This document shows positions 1 to 8,355 of a stretch of 39,974 bases of DNA, piece by piece (position 1 is the stretch's first letter; the number at the start of each line of letters is the position of its first letter). The notes under the pieces are model-generated. The model had not been told where the DNA came from. It saw only the letters and a program-made list of their open reading frames with translations, and searched no databases. The translations under genes and the position numbers were made by a program. Origin of the DNA: UBA7960 sp964624065 (GTDB lineage: Bacteria; Bacteroidota; Bacteroidia; Bacteroidales; UBA7960); contig CAZUWF010000021.1 in the NCBI GenBank assembly GCA_964624065.1, forward strand, positions 1 to 39,974, given 5' to 3'.

Positions 1-287
1 AACAACGCTGATATATATAAAATGACAAAATAAATAGATCCTTTTTGGCCAAAATATACCTCCAACAAATCCTCCACGATTGAGCCGAAACTAAACAAAA
101 CGAACATATTTACCAATAGGTGCATCCAATCGGCGTGCGCCAAACCGTAGGTCAAAAACTTGTAGTACTTGCGCCGGGTGCCTATCTCGCTTGCATTGAA
201 CTTCAACCGCTCGAACAAAAGCCTGTTTTCGAAAGCTAAATATGAGAATAATACCGTAATGGCAATTATGAGAAGTGTTATGCCCAT
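1..287 (-). CDS. rhomboid family intramembrane protease, N-terminal part
   Basis: The gene runs off the left edge, so only about 95 N-terminal residues are visible. The protein opens with a hydrophobic segment, followed by a polar loop and then GLAHADWMHLLVNMF, the conserved His...His-x-x-x-N pattern in the first luminal/membrane part of rhomboid proteases. Rhomboids are polytopic serine proteases that cut substrates within the membrane. The catalytic Ser (GxSG) and His lie beyond the window and cannot be checked. The start was placed at the ATG whose first codon is at 287; the frame is open further upstream but without another ATG. A -7-like element at 302-309 would give a very short leader. 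Confidence 0.75.
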   Translation of the reverse strand, partial: MGITLLIIAITVLFSYLAFENRLLFERLKFNASEIGTRRKYYKFLTYGLAHADWMHLLVNMFVLFSFGSIVEDLLEVYFGQKGSIYFVILYISAL

Positions 288-301
288 TTCAATTATTTCT
301 G

Positions 302-309
302 CAAAAGTA
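302..309 (-). promoter_or_regulatory. putative -7 element upstream of the rhomboid gene
   Basis: Read on the minus strand this is TACTTTTG, a match to the Bacteroidota -7 consensus TAnnTTTG. No convincing -33 TTTG lies 19-22 bases upstream. The predicted start of transcription would lie only about 10 bases before the ATG. Confidence 0.35.
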
Positions 310-392
310 AGGTAAATATGTTTAAAAAAATTCTGGATCCAAATGTGTTAATAACTTGTTATAAATTTTATTTATTTTTTTTTTTAATTTAA

Positions 393-421
393 TTGCATTT
401 GAAAAAAATGTATTACTTTTG
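393..421 (+). promoter_or_regulatory. Bacteroidota promoter for the small lipoprotein gene
   Basis: ATTG (TTG at 393-395) is followed after 18 bases by TACTTTTG (414-421), a full TAnnTTTG -7 element. The leader to the ATG at 461 is about 35 bases. Confidence 0.65.
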
Positions 422-460
422 CGGCAAGTTTCGTTTTCTAACTTAAAAAACCAAAACAAA

Positions 461-634
461 ATGAAAAAATTATTTGCGTTGTTGACCGTTCTTGGAATGG
501 TATTTTTCGCATCTTGTGGCGAAGCCAAACAAGAAGCTGAAGAAGTTGTTGAGCCAGTTGTTGAAGAAGTTGTTGAGCCCGTTGTTGAAGAAGTAGCTGA
601 GCCTGCTGTTGAAGGTGAACAAAAAGCTAACTAA
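461..634 (+). CDS. small glutamate/valine-rich lipoprotein
   Basis: A 57-residue protein. It begins with a lipoprotein signal: MKKL, a hydrophobic stretch, then FFASC with the lipidated Cys near residue 19. The mature part is only about 38 residues and almost entirely Val, Glu, Pro and Ala, built from VEPVVEE-like repeats. It is predicted to be an acylated, highly acidic, unstructured surface or periplasmic peptide. No function can be assigned. The start is the ATG at 461 behind a clear promoter; an in-frame ATG at 419 overlaps the -7 element and is unlikely. It is monocistronic, with a strong terminator immediately after it. Confidence 0.8.
   Translation: MKKLFALLTVLGMVFFASCGEAKQEAEEVVEPVVEEVVEPVVEEVAEPAVEGEQKAN
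545..616 (+). repeat. 24-bp tandem repeat within the lipoprotein gene
   Basis: Two nearly identical 24-base units (545-568 and 569-592; one differing base, A versus C, in the Pro codon) and a third diverged unit (593-616) encode VVEPVVEE-type peptides. The near identity at DNA level suggests recent duplication by slippage. Confidence 0.75.
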
Positions 635-656
635 AACCAACCCAAAAAGGTATTTG

Positions 657-684
657 GCTGCCCCGCAAGGGCAGCTTTTTTTTT
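657..684 (+). terminator. Rho-independent terminator after the lipoprotein gene
   Basis: A 7-bp GC-rich stem, GCTGCCC (657-663) and GGGCAGC (669-675), is followed directly by nine T residues. The T tract abuts the stop codon of the convergent trmN6 gene. Confidence 0.9.
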
Positions 685-1402
685 ACATATTAAGGTAATA
701 ATCTCTAGTAAGTTCGACGTATTCAGGAGAGTATGCATGTCTTCTATCTCCTTCAACAATCAAAATTTCTACCTTTTTCTCCTTTGATTTTTTGGTTATT
801 TCAATGATTGACCTTTTGGGCTCAATCCCCTTGCGGGGTAAAATCCGAACTACCCTCTCATAGAACAATTCAACCTTTGAAGCTTCATTGTACCAAAGGG
901 TTTCTTGGTCAAATGGGATTATTATTATCAACCTGCCTTCGTCCGAAATAATTCGGGAAACTCCCGAGAGCAAATCTGCTGGGCTAAGTGAATCCGAATG
1001 ACGAGCCAAGTTTCGTTTGGAACTAGGAGCCAAATGGCTGTTATGGAAAAATGGGGGATTGCAAATTACCAGGTCGAATATTTGGGTTGATTGTGTGTTA
1101 AATTCCTGAAAAGATTGATTTAATACGGCAATACGCGATGACCAAGGACTGTTTTTAACATTCAATCTGGCAGTTTCGGCTGCCTGCCTGTCAATTTCGA
1201 TTGCCGTTATTCTGGCTTCCGATTTCTGGGCGAGCATGAGGGCAATTAACCCACATCCTGTACCAACATCAAGGGTCTGGATTGATCTGTATTGGGCCGC
1301 AAAGGCACCAAGTAGCACCCCGTCGGTTCCGATTTTCATCCCACAGCCCTTGTCAGTTAAGGAGAATTGCTTGAACCTAAAAAGTCTTTCCCCTTTACGC
1401 AT
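683..1402 (-). CDS. trmN6: tRNA1(Val) (adenine-37-N6)-methyltransferase family
   Basis: The predicted protein is 239 residues from the ATG at 1402, close to the size of E. coli YfiC/TrmN6. It is a class I SAM-dependent methyltransferase. Motif I DVGTGCG is at about residues 45-51, and the catalytic NPPF motif of N6-adenine methyltransferases is at about 115-118, followed by the family-typical HNSHLAPS...RH stretch. The N-terminal FKQFSLTDKGCGMKIGTDG is also characteristic. The enzyme methylates A37 in a tRNA. A start 27 bases further upstream would overlap rimM; the ATG at 1402 lies four bases after the rimM stop, so I prefer it. It is the last gene of the rpsP-rimM-trmN6 operon. Exact tRNA specificity is inferred from family. 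Confidence 0.85.
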   Translation of the reverse strand: MRKGERLFRFKQFSLTDKGCGMKIGTDGVLLGAFAAQYRSIQTLDVGTGCGLIALMLAQKSEARITAIEIDRQAAETARLNVKNSPWSSRIAVLNQSFQEFNTQSTQIFDLVICNPPFFHNSHLAPSSKRNLARHSDSLSPADLLSGVSRIISDEGRLIIIIPFDQETLWYNEASKVELFYERVVRILPRKGIEPKRSIIEITKKSKEKKVEILIVEGDRRHAYSPEYVELTRDYYLNM

Positions 1403-1406
1403 TGGG

Positions 1407-1940
1407 CTATTCGTCAATATAAATATCAATCAACCCTTCTGGTGCGGTAATGTGAATGGTTCTTCCAACCCTGTCTATATTGTTTATAATATCTTTGGTG
1501 GCCGGGACCAAGACCTCTTTTTTGCCCTTGAATATCTGAAAAATTGGATTTGAAGGGTATTCAATTACTTGCATTATTTTGCCTATGCTTCCCTTATTGC
1601 TGTCAATTACCTCGAAATCGATTACCTCGTGAAAATAAAAGGACTTTCCCTTTAGGGCAGGGAGGTGGGAGATGGGCAGGTAAAGTTCGATGTTTGTTAG
1701 GCGCAGGGCCTCGTCTTTGGTGTTGGTACCACTAAATTTGACTACCGCTTCGTTGCTATTTGGCTTTATCTTGACTTTTTCAATGAAAAAAGGAACCAGT
1801 TTTTTGTTTAACCACAAAAAAACTGATTCCATCCTATGATATGCACCCGGATTATCAACATCGAGGTAGATAACCACCTCTCCTTCGTAACCGAAGCACT
1901 TCGTAATTTTTCCCAGGTAAAAGCAATCATCCAAGTTCAT
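1407..1940 (-). CDS. rimM: ribosome maturation factor RimM
   Basis: The 177-residue protein has the two-barrel RimM layout. An N-terminal RimM domain (about 1-90, beginning CFYLGKITKCFGYEGEV) is followed by a C-terminal PRC-barrel (about 95-177, with EVIDFEVID and EVLVPATKDII). RimM binds ribosomal protein S19 and assists 30S head assembly and 16S rRNA processing. The placement after rpsP is the usual bacterial order. The gap to rpsP is about 70 bases with no evident terminator, so cotranscription is likely. Confidence 0.95.
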   Translation of the reverse strand: MNLDDCFYLGKITKCFGYEGEVVIYLDVDNPGAYHRMESVFLWLNKKLVPFFIEKVKIKPNSNEAVVKFSGTNTKDEALRLTNIELYLPISHLPALKGKSFYFHEVIDFEVIDSNKGSIGKIMQVIEYPSNPIFQIFKGKKEVLVPATKDIINNIDRVGRTIHITAPEGLIDIYIDE

Positions 1941-2010
1941 ACTCTACAAGCCTGGTAATATGTTTTGTAATTCAATTAGCCTTGACCCTCTTGGAAATTT
2001 GGCCAACCCC

Positions 2011-2535
2011 TTATTCTTCTGCTGGCTCCTCCGTTGGTTCTTCAGCTTTTTCGGCTCCGGATACCTTTAATTTGGCAGCTGCCCTTTTATTGGCAAGCTC
2101 GTTTTCGCGTTCTTCGTTTATTTTTTTCTCGCGTTCAAGGCTCTCCTTGCTCTTTTCTTTTTTTGCAACGGCCTTGTCCTTGACAAGCTGCTCCAATTTG
2201 GATTTTTTTTCCTCCACCCACGTGATAAACCGCTCCTCAACTTGTTCTTGGGTTAAAGCTCCCTTGGCAATGCCCTTTATGAGGTGATGCTTAAGCATAA
2301 CACCCTGATTGCGCAAAATACTTGCAGCGGTGTCGCTGGGTTGAGCTCCCACCTGCACCCAGTATAGGGCACGGTCAAAATTAATTTCGATCGTAGCGGG
2401 ATGTGTCATTGGGTTGTACGTGCCAAGTTTCTCGATAAACTTTCCATCACGTGGTGCACGACCATCCGCAACTACAAGGTGATAAAAGGGCTGGCCCTTC
2501 TTACCTTTTCTCTGTAGTCTGATTCTTGTTGGCAT
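2011..2535 (-). CDS. rpsP: 30S ribosomal protein S16 with long C-terminal tail
   Basis: The first about 80 residues are a clear S16 core (PTRIRLQRKGKKGQPFYHLV, then ADGRAPRDGKFIEKLGTYNP). The protein is 174 residues, about twice the size of E. coli S16. The extra C-terminal half is a helical, Lys/Glu/Ala-rich extension ending in an acidic EEPTEEPAEE tail. Such tails are a known feature of Bacteroidota S16. It is the first gene of the operon with rimM and trmN6 and is driven by the promoter at 2581-2610. Confidence 0.95.
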   Translation of the reverse strand: MPTRIRLQRKGKKGQPFYHLVVADGRAPRDGKFIEKLGTYNPMTHPATIEINFDRALYWVQVGAQPSDTAASILRNQGVMLKHHLIKGIAKGALTQEQVEERFITWVEEKKSKLEQLVKDKAVAKKEKSKESLEREKKINEERENELANKRAAAKLKVSGAEKAEEPTEEPAEE

Positions 2536-2580
2536 TTTAAATAATTAAGTTTGTGAAAAAAGTCCTGAAATTCAGGGCTG

Positions 2581-2610
2581 CAAAGGTCGGAATTTTTTTT
2601 GAATCTGCAA
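2581..2610 (-). promoter_or_regulatory. promoter of the rpsP-rimM-trmN6 operon
   Basis: On the minus strand a -33 TTG (2608-2610) is followed after exactly 19 bases by GACCTTTG (2581-2588). This matches TAnnTTTG except for the first base. The leader to the rpsP ATG is about 40 bases. Confidence 0.6.
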
Positions 2611-2877
2611 GGGGGTATTTTAAAAAGTTTTTTGTGGCGTTTCCGAAGTGAATAATCTTGCTTTCGGCGCATTAGAAATTATTTTTTGGGGATTTATCCT
2701 TTTCCAACAAGTTGAAACCGGCCAAAAAAAACATAATCCGGATTGGACTTTATTTTGAAAAAGTAAGATTTAATTATGGTTGTAAATTCAAAAGAAAAAA
2801 AATTTCATTTTTAAACCAATGAAAATCAACAAGAAAGTATATATTTTTAATTAAAATCAAAAAAATTGCAAAAAAAG

Positions 2878-2910
2878 TTGGCTTCAATTAAAAAAAAGCA
2901 CTTACATTTG
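2878..2910 (+). promoter_or_regulatory. promoter of the ABC transporter/GntR operon
   Basis: A perfect -7 element TACATTTG (2903-2910) has a TTG 22 bases upstream (2878-2880). The rest of the gap between the rpsP promoter and here (2611-2877) is AT-rich with no recognisable gene. Confidence 0.65.
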
Positions 2911-2911
2911 C

Positions 2912-2935
2912 AGTGCACTAATTTAGTAGTACACT
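2912..2935 (+). promoter_or_regulatory. putative GntR/YtrA operator overlapping the transcription start
   Basis: This is a 24-bp imperfect palindrome. The left arm AGTG-n-ACTA mirrors the right arm TAGT-n-CACT across six central bases, with 18 of 24 positions symmetric. It begins one base after the -7 element, so it covers the expected transcription start, which is ideal for repression. The GntR-family regulator encoded third in this operon is the obvious candidate binder, implying autoregulation. Confidence 0.6.
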
Positions 2936-2949
2936 AAAACAACAAAAAA

Positions 2950-3789
2950 ATGATTCAGATCGAAAACGTCGATTTTGCCTACAAGCGCAAAGTTCCGGTT
3001 TTTGAAGGATTGAGCCTGGAGCTTAAAAATGGCAATATTTATGGTTTGCTAGGTCGCAACGGGGTAGGCAAAACCACCTTTCTAAAAATTATTGGAGGGC
3101 TTTTGTTCCCAATTTCTGGAACCTGCGCTGTAAATGGCTACAACTCGGCCCTTCGTATTCCCGAGGCTTTGGAAGACATATTTTTCTTGCCTGAGGAGTT
3201 TGTGCTGCCTCCCATCAAAATTAATAGGTACATTCACTTGAATGCTCCCTTTTACTCTCGCTTCGACCATACGATGTTCCAAGGTCTGGTAAGGGAGTTT
3301 GAACTCGATTTGAACAAAAAAATCAGTCAGTTCTCTTACGGCCAAAAGAAAAAGTTCCTGATTGCCTTTGGGCTTTCAACAAAGGCCAGAATATTGTTGA
3401 TGGACGAGCCCACCAACGGACTTGACATTTCGTCAAAGAGCCAATTCAGGAAAGTGATGGCTTCCTCTATGCAGGACGAACAAGTAATTGTAATCTCAAC
3501 ACATCAGGTTAGAGACTTACAGAGCCTCATAGATCCCATTATAATAATGGACCAGGGAAAGATAATATTCAATCAATCAACCGAATCAATTACCTCGAAC
3601 TTGGTTTTCGAAACATTGCATCAAAGGCCTGATGCGTCGGAACTGATTTATTCAGAAGAGGTTATTGGAGGTTTGTCAACTATCTTGCGCAACACTTCAG
3701 GAAAGCAGACCAAGATTGACGTGGAACTTCTTTTTAATGCAGTGGTTACCAATCGACAGGCATTTAACGAAATATTTAATTCACGCTAA
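2950..3789 (+). CDS. ABC transporter ATP-binding protein
   Basis: A 279-residue ATPase with Walker A GRNGVGKT (residues 35-42), a signature variant FSYGQKK (about 127-133), Walker B LLMDEPTNGLD (about 148-158) and an H-loop STHQ. The signature has Tyr where LSGGQ has Gly, a common variant in small exporters of the CcmA/YtrB type. The C-terminal about 80 residues form an accessory region. It pairs with the permease four bases downstream and the GntR regulator after that, the order of YtrA-regulated exporters that respond to cell-envelope or antibiotic stress. The substrate is unknown. Confidence 0.9.
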   Translation: MIQIENVDFAYKRKVPVFEGLSLELKNGNIYGLLGRNGVGKTTFLKIIGGLLFPISGTCAVNGYNSALRIPEALEDIFFLPEEFVLPPIKINRYIHLNAPFYSRFDHTMFQGLVREFELDLNKKISQFSYGQKKKFLIAFGLSTKARILLMDEPTNGLDISSKSQFRKVMASSMQDEQVIVISTHQVRDLQSLIDPIIIMDQGKIIFNQSTESITSNLVFETLHQRPDASELIYSEEVIGGLSTILRNTSGKQTKIDVELLFNAVVTNRQAFNEIFNSR

Positions 3790-3792
3790 GCT

Positions 3793-4551
3793 ATGAAAAG
3801 CAACATTTTTTGTATAAAGAGACTGTACTACCTCTTGCGTAGGCAAATTTTTGGAAACAATAAAAAGTACTTTTTGGGCCTTGGTTCCATTATCGGAACC
3901 CTGCTTTTGATCACACTTCTTTCGGGGATTGGAAGCACAAATTTTCACATCTCGGTAATGTTTAGTTTTTATATTGTGACATTCTTGTTTGGAGGGTATG
4001 TATTTACCTCTTCAGTTTTTTCGGAACTAAATTCGCCCGGCAGGAGCGTGGCAGCACTTACCTTGCCGGTTTCTAACCTCGAAAGACTGGCCGGTGCTTG
4101 GTTAATAAGTGCGGTAGTTTACCCGATAATTGCGGTTGTTGGCATTCTTCTCATTTCACTTGGTACGGGTTTGGTTCACGGTCAGCTATCTGTCAGCAAC
4201 ATCATCTTTGTCATTCTTTCAAAAAGTACCTTTTCTTTGATTGGCATTTACATTATAACCCAATCAGTATTTTTGTTTGGGGCAATATACTTTCGAAAGC
4301 ATAATTTTTTCAAAACCATTGGAGCTACACTACTGGTATCATTTTTTCTCCTCGGAGTGTTTATCCTTATTGTTTACGCACTGTTTGGCGGGGAGGGTAT
4401 AGTAGGTGGAGGGGAAACAACCCTCCGCCCCAATTTTGAAAGGTTTCTTTCGACTATTATGATTGAGTTTACAAAGTTTGCATTCTGCTACCTTTTGGCA
4501 CCATACTTTTGGTTATTGACCTGGCTTGGCATTAAAGAAAGGGAGGTTTAA
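3793..4551 (+). CDS. ABC transporter permease
   Basis: A 252-residue integral membrane protein with about six predicted membrane segments, including LGSIIGTLLLITLLSGIG and the long hydrophobic stretches around residues 105-125, 140-160 and 175-200. No periplasmic large domain or FtsX domain is visible. It sits between the ATPase (four-base gap) and the GntR regulator (two-base gap), so it should be the membrane half of the same exporter. Transport direction and substrate are inferred from context only. Confidence 0.85.
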   Translation: MKSNIFCIKRLYYLLRRQIFGNNKKYFLGLGSIIGTLLLITLLSGIGSTNFHISVMFSFYIVTFLFGGYVFTSSVFSELNSPGRSVAALTLPVSNLERLAGAWLISAVVYPIIAVVGILLISLGTGLVHGQLSVSNIIFVILSKSTFSLIGIYIITQSVFLFGAIYFRKHNFFKTIGATLLVSFFLLGVFILIVYALFGGEGIVGGGETTLRPNFERFLSTIMIEFTKFAFCYLLAPYFWLLTWLGIKEREV

Positions 4552-4553
4552 TT

Positions 4554-4985
4554 ATGGAATTCAACGAAAATCAAGCAATTTACTTGCAAATTGCTGATTT
4601 CTTTTGCGAAAACATCTTGCAAAAGAAGTGGCTACCCGACGAGAAAATCCCGTCGATAAGGGATATTGCGGTGCAGGTGGAGGTTAATCCAAATACTGCA
4701 ATGCGAACATTCAGTTACTTGCAGGATAAGGGAATTATATTCAATAAAAGGGGTATAGGATATTTTGTGGCCAACGATGGCTTCGAAAAAACCCTTGAAT
4801 TGAAACGCGAAGAGTTCATCCAGCAGGAGTTACCAAAGGTTTTCCGAAAAATGGAATTGGTTAAAATGAATTTCGAGGAGCTTGGTGAGCTTTTTGTCGT
4901 TTATAAATCTAAGAGCAATTATTTTTTTAACAATTTACCACCAAATAATGAAAGCAACAAACAAGATTTTGATAATAACGCTTAG
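4554..4985 (+). CDS. GntR family regulator, YtrA subfamily
   Basis: A 143-residue protein. The N-terminal winged helix-turn-helix (about residues 6-72) carries the GntR hallmarks PDEKIPSIRDIA and VNPNTAMRTFSYLQDKGI. Only a short helical C-terminal region follows, with no FadR/HutC effector domain. This is the architecture of the YtrA subfamily, which represses adjacent ABC transporter genes. The palindrome at 2912-2935 is the likely operator. Its 3' end overlaps the start of the next gene by 38 bases. Confidence 0.9.
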   Translation: MEFNENQAIYLQIADFFCENILQKKWLPDEKIPSIRDIAVQVEVNPNTAMRTFSYLQDKGIIFNKRGIGYFVANDGFEKTLELKREEFIQQELPKVFRKMELVKMNFEELGELFVVYKSKSNYFFNNLPPNNESNKQDFDNNA

Positions 4986-5694
4986 CCTTTTGTTGGGCTT
5001 TATTGTAATAATGGCCGTTTTGATGAAAATTAACACGGTAGTTCTACTTCCCATTGCAGGTAGCGGAAATGTTGTAGTAAAAGAGTTACAAGTTGAGGAT
5101 TTTAATGCATTGACCATAGATGGAAACCCTAAAGTAACTATTTTGCAAGGCGACTCAGTAAGTTTGACCATCAAAGCCGATGATAACCTTTATGACATTT
5201 ATGAAATTATCGAAAAAAACAACAAACTAAGCTTCCACCAGTTCAGAAGTATCAGTAAGGGTTCAACCCTTGAGTTACACTTTACGGTGGTTGATTTGAA
5301 ATCCTTGAAAGTTTCAAGGGGAAGCAGGGTATTTAGCTCAGGCGGCTTAAGTTTAGATTCAATTGACCTCGAGGTTTCTTCTGGGGCAAATGTTAACCTT
5401 ACAATGGATAGCAAATGGACGAGGGTAAACGCAAGCTCCGGCAGCCAGGCCTCCATTTCGGGAAGCACTTTAGATTTAGAGGTTAAGACTAGCAGCGGGG
5501 CCTCTGTTTGTGGCTCAGACCTTGAAGCTCAAAATGTTTCGGTCAAAACCTCCTCGGGAGCGAGCAACAAAGTATGGGCAACAAGTACTCTTATGGTGGA
5601 GGCCAGCAGCGGGTCATCGGTTATTTACTCGGGCAATCCTTCCACAAAGGTTGAACGAACGAGTTCGGGTGCAAGCATTAGATCAAGAAATTAA
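4948..5694 (+). CDS. head GIN domain (DUF2807) membrane-anchored protein
   Basis: A 248-residue protein with an N-terminal membrane anchor (about residues 6-28) and then the DUF2807 head-GIN domain, an autotransporter-adhesin-like beta-helix. The core shows regular turns with repeated SSGAS/SSGSS motifs (at least five copies). Many Bacteroidota homologues are lipoproteins, but there is no lipobox Cys here, so it is probably anchored by an uncleaved segment. The ATG at 4948 lies inside the end of the gntR gene and suits translational coupling; an alternative ATG 66 bases upstream would add a non-native-looking stretch. Function unknown. Operon membership suggests a cell-envelope role. Confidence 0.75.
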   Translation: MKATNKILIITLSLLLGFIVIMAVLMKINTVVLLPIAGSGNVVVKELQVEDFNALTIDGNPKVTILQGDSVSLTIKADDNLYDIYEIIEKNNKLSFHQFRSISKGSTLELHFTVVDLKSLKVSRGSRVFSSGGLSLDSIDLEVSSGANVNLTMDSKWTRVNASSGSQASISGSTLDLEVKTSSGASVCGSDLEAQNVSVKTSSGASNKVWATSTLMVEASSGSSVIYSGNPSTKVERTSSGASIRSRN

Positions 5695-5724
5695 ATCAGT
5701 TAAAATTTTCAATACCAGAACACT

Positions 5725-8355
5725 ATGAAAACCTTTCTTTTCTCCCTTACCCTTGTTTTAATCAGTATAAGTCAAGTAAATGGTAGGGAAATAATCAAAA
5801 AGTCGCATCGGGCAACGGTTATATCCGGGGTGGCCCCCATAATCGATGGAAAACTCGATGATATTGCGTGGAAATCTGGTGTTTGGGAAACCGTCTTTAC
5901 CCAGTTCGAACCCCGTAACGGTTTAGAACCAACCCATCAAACCGGGTTTAAGATTATTTTTGATGATTCCAACTTGTATGTGGGAATAAGGGCCTTTGAT
6001 TCTAGTCCCGACAGCATTGTTGTTAGACAAACCCGTCGCGATACACAAGATGGGGATATGATTCAGATAGGATTTGACAGCTACAACGACGGGCGCACGG
6101 CATTTGCATTTGGGGTTACTACGGGTGGCTCAAAAATTGATTTCATCATTACCAATGATGGCGAGGGTCAGGACTATTCATGGGACCCAAACTGGTGGGT
6201 TGGCACCAGTGTTGACCATGAGGGCTGGATTGCAGAAATGCGAATTCCGCTTAGTCAGCTCAGGTTCGACAAGAAAAAGGGTGGCGTTTGGGGTCTGCAG
6301 CTTTTGCGCTCGGTGTTCAGAACAGGTGAAGTTAGCTTGTGGAATCACCAAGAACAGGGTGAACCTGGCCTTGTAAGGCATTTTGGTTTGGTTAAAGGCC
6401 TGGAGGGTCTTAAGCCAGGGACGGTCTTTGATGTTACGCCATACGCAGTTAGTTCATTTTCAAGTTTCCCGGCACAGGCTGGCAATCCGTTCCGCACCGG
6501 AACCGACCTGTCGGGAAAGTTTGGCCTCGATACAAAGATCGGCCTTACCAATAACTTTACATTAGATATCACTGTTTTGCCAGACTTTGGACAGGTTGAG
6601 GCCGACCCCTCGGAAGTCAACCTATCAGCTTACGAAACTTTTTTAACTGAAAAGAGGCCTTTTTTCGTGGAAGGCCGCAATATTTCGAATTTTGCGCTTG
6701 GTATTGGTGACGGTGGTCTTGGCAATGATAATCTGTTCTATTCTCGCCGTATTGGAAGGAAGCCGAGCGGAACCATACCAATTCAAAACGGGGCTTTTTA
6801 CGATAGGCCAGAATTTACCAGAATACTTGGCGCTGCAAAGATAACAGGAAGAAACGACAGGGGTTTGTCTTTGTCGATTATAGAGACCATAACGGCGGAA
6901 GAAAAGTCAGAAATGGACCTTAACGGCACCCGTTCGTTCCAAACCATAGAACCTTTAACAAACTTCCTTGTTGGCAGGATAACTCAAGAGCTTAAGGGGG
7001 GCAATACTATTGTTGGCGCCATGCTTACCAACGTGAGGAGGAAGTTGAACGATAACCTGGCAATCCAGATGCATGGTACTGCATATTCCGGTGGTATTGA
7101 CCTTACTCAATATTTCAAAAATCGTTCGCTACAGCTAAACATTAATGCTGCTTTGAGCCACGTTCGTGGTAGCGAAGCTGCAATTCAGCGCACCCAGAGA
7201 TCATCGGCAAGGTATTTTCAGAGGCCCGATGCAGACCACATTGAATTTGACCCAACCAGAACGTCGCTTACCGGTACTGGTGGTAGGGTTCAATTTGGAA
7301 ACTTCGGAAGTGGACACTGGAACTTTATGGCGGCGGTAACTTGGAAATCGCCAGGCTTTGAAATAAATGACATTGGGTACATGCGTGAGGCCGACCAAAT
7401 TGTTTCCGTACTGTGGGGAGGATACAGGCAATGGAAACCAAAGGGTATTTACCGAGACTTCGATTTTGGGGCCAGCCTGTACCAAGTAAACAACTTTGCA
7501 GGAAAACTCATAGGTAATGGTGCCAACGTAAACGGAAGTATTCAATTCTCAAACTTTTGGAATTTCTGGTCAGGTGTTGAGACTAATTTCAACATAACAG
7601 CAATGACCCACTTGAGGGGAGGCCCATCCATTAAACTACCATCGGTGGTTAGAGGTCGGGTTGGTTTTAGTACCAATCGACGCAAAAAGTTTTGGGGCCA
7701 GTTGTCTTCCAATATCGGCCTTGGGGTAGATAACTATCAGAAAATCTTCAATTTATCTCCAAGCATAACATATAAACCTGCCGACAACATTAATTTTTCA
7801 TTCAATCCTTCATATATGAAGCGCTTCGAGCAGTTGCAATGGGTTAGGCAAGCAAGTTTCAATGGAGAACCAAGATATATAATGGGTACAATTGATCAGG
7901 AGGTAGTTAGGTTTTCGTTCAGGATGAACTACACCGTGGTTCCCGATCTTACCATACAACTTTGGGCCCAACCATTTGTGGCATCCGGTCAGTACAAAGA
8001 CTTCAAATACATCACCAACCCTCACGCCTCAGTGTTTACCGAAAGGTTCCATAAATACAATACTGGCCAGTTGTCGAGTCAAGAAGGCCTATTCTACATT
8101 GACGAAAATCAAAACGGCACCACCGACTATACTTTCGCCAATCCCAACTTCAGGTTCAAGGAGTTCTTGTCAAACATTGTTGTTCGGTGGGAATTTAGGC
8201 CAGGGTCCTCGCTTTACTTTGTTTGGAGCCAGAATCGCGATGATGTCGAACAAAATGGCTCAATTGATTTCATTGATGATATCGGAGGCCTATTCAAAAA
8301 TAAAGGAAACGATATTTTCTTGGTCAAATTTAGCTACCGGATAGGGGTGAGGTAA
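5725..8355 (+). CDS. DUF5916 outer-membrane protein with CBM9-like N-terminal domain
   Basis: An 876-residue protein with a cleavable signal peptide (about residues 1-20, ending near VNG). A CBM9-like domain (about 25-225; IIDGKLDDIAWKSG, NLYVGIRAFDS) is followed by a long DUF5916 region predicted to form an outer-membrane beta-barrel, rich in alternating aromatic strands and ending in the barrel-like motif FLVKFSYRIGVR. Typical length for the family is 700-900. The CBM9-like fold suggests recognition of glycans, but the true role of DUF5916 is unknown. It starts 30 bases after the head-GIN gene and is probably the last gene of the ABC/GntR operon. Confidence 0.85.
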   Translation: MKTFLFSLTLVLISISQVNGREIIKKSHRATVISGVAPIIDGKLDDIAWKSGVWETVFTQFEPRNGLEPTHQTGFKIIFDDSNLYVGIRAFDSSPDSIVVRQTRRDTQDGDMIQIGFDSYNDGRTAFAFGVTTGGSKIDFIITNDGEGQDYSWDPNWWVGTSVDHEGWIAEMRIPLSQLRFDKKKGGVWGLQLLRSVFRTGEVSLWNHQEQGEPGLVRHFGLVKGLEGLKPGTVFDVTPYAVSSFSSFPAQAGNPFRTGTDLSGKFGLDTKIGLTNNFTLDITVLPDFGQVEADPSEVNLSAYETFLTEKRPFFVEGRNISNFALGIGDGGLGNDNLFYSRRIGRKPSGTIPIQNGAFYDRPEFTRILGAAKITGRNDRGLSLSIIETITAEEKSEMDLNGTRSFQTIEPLTNFLVGRITQELKGGNTIVGAMLTNVRRKLNDNLAIQMHGTAYSGGIDLTQYFKNRSLQLNINAALSHVRGSEAAIQRTQRSSARYFQRPDADHIEFDPTRTSLTGTGGRVQFGNFGSGHWNFMAAVTWKSPGFEINDIGYMREADQIVSVLWGGYRQWKPKGIYRDFDFGASLYQVNNFAGKLIGNGANVNGSIQFSNFWNFWSGVETNFNITAMTHLRGGPSIKLPSVVRGRVGFSTNRRKKFWGQLSSNIGLGVDNYQKIFNLSPSITYKPADNINFSFNPSYMKRFEQLQWVRQASFNGEPRYIMGTIDQEVVRFSFRMNYTVVPDLTIQLWAQPFVASGQYKDFKYITNPHASVFTERFHKYNTGQLSSQEGLFYIDENQNGTTDYTFANPNFRFKEFLSNIVVRWEFRPGSSLYFVWSQNRDDVEQNGSIDFIDDIGGLFKNKGNDIFLVKFSYRIGVR

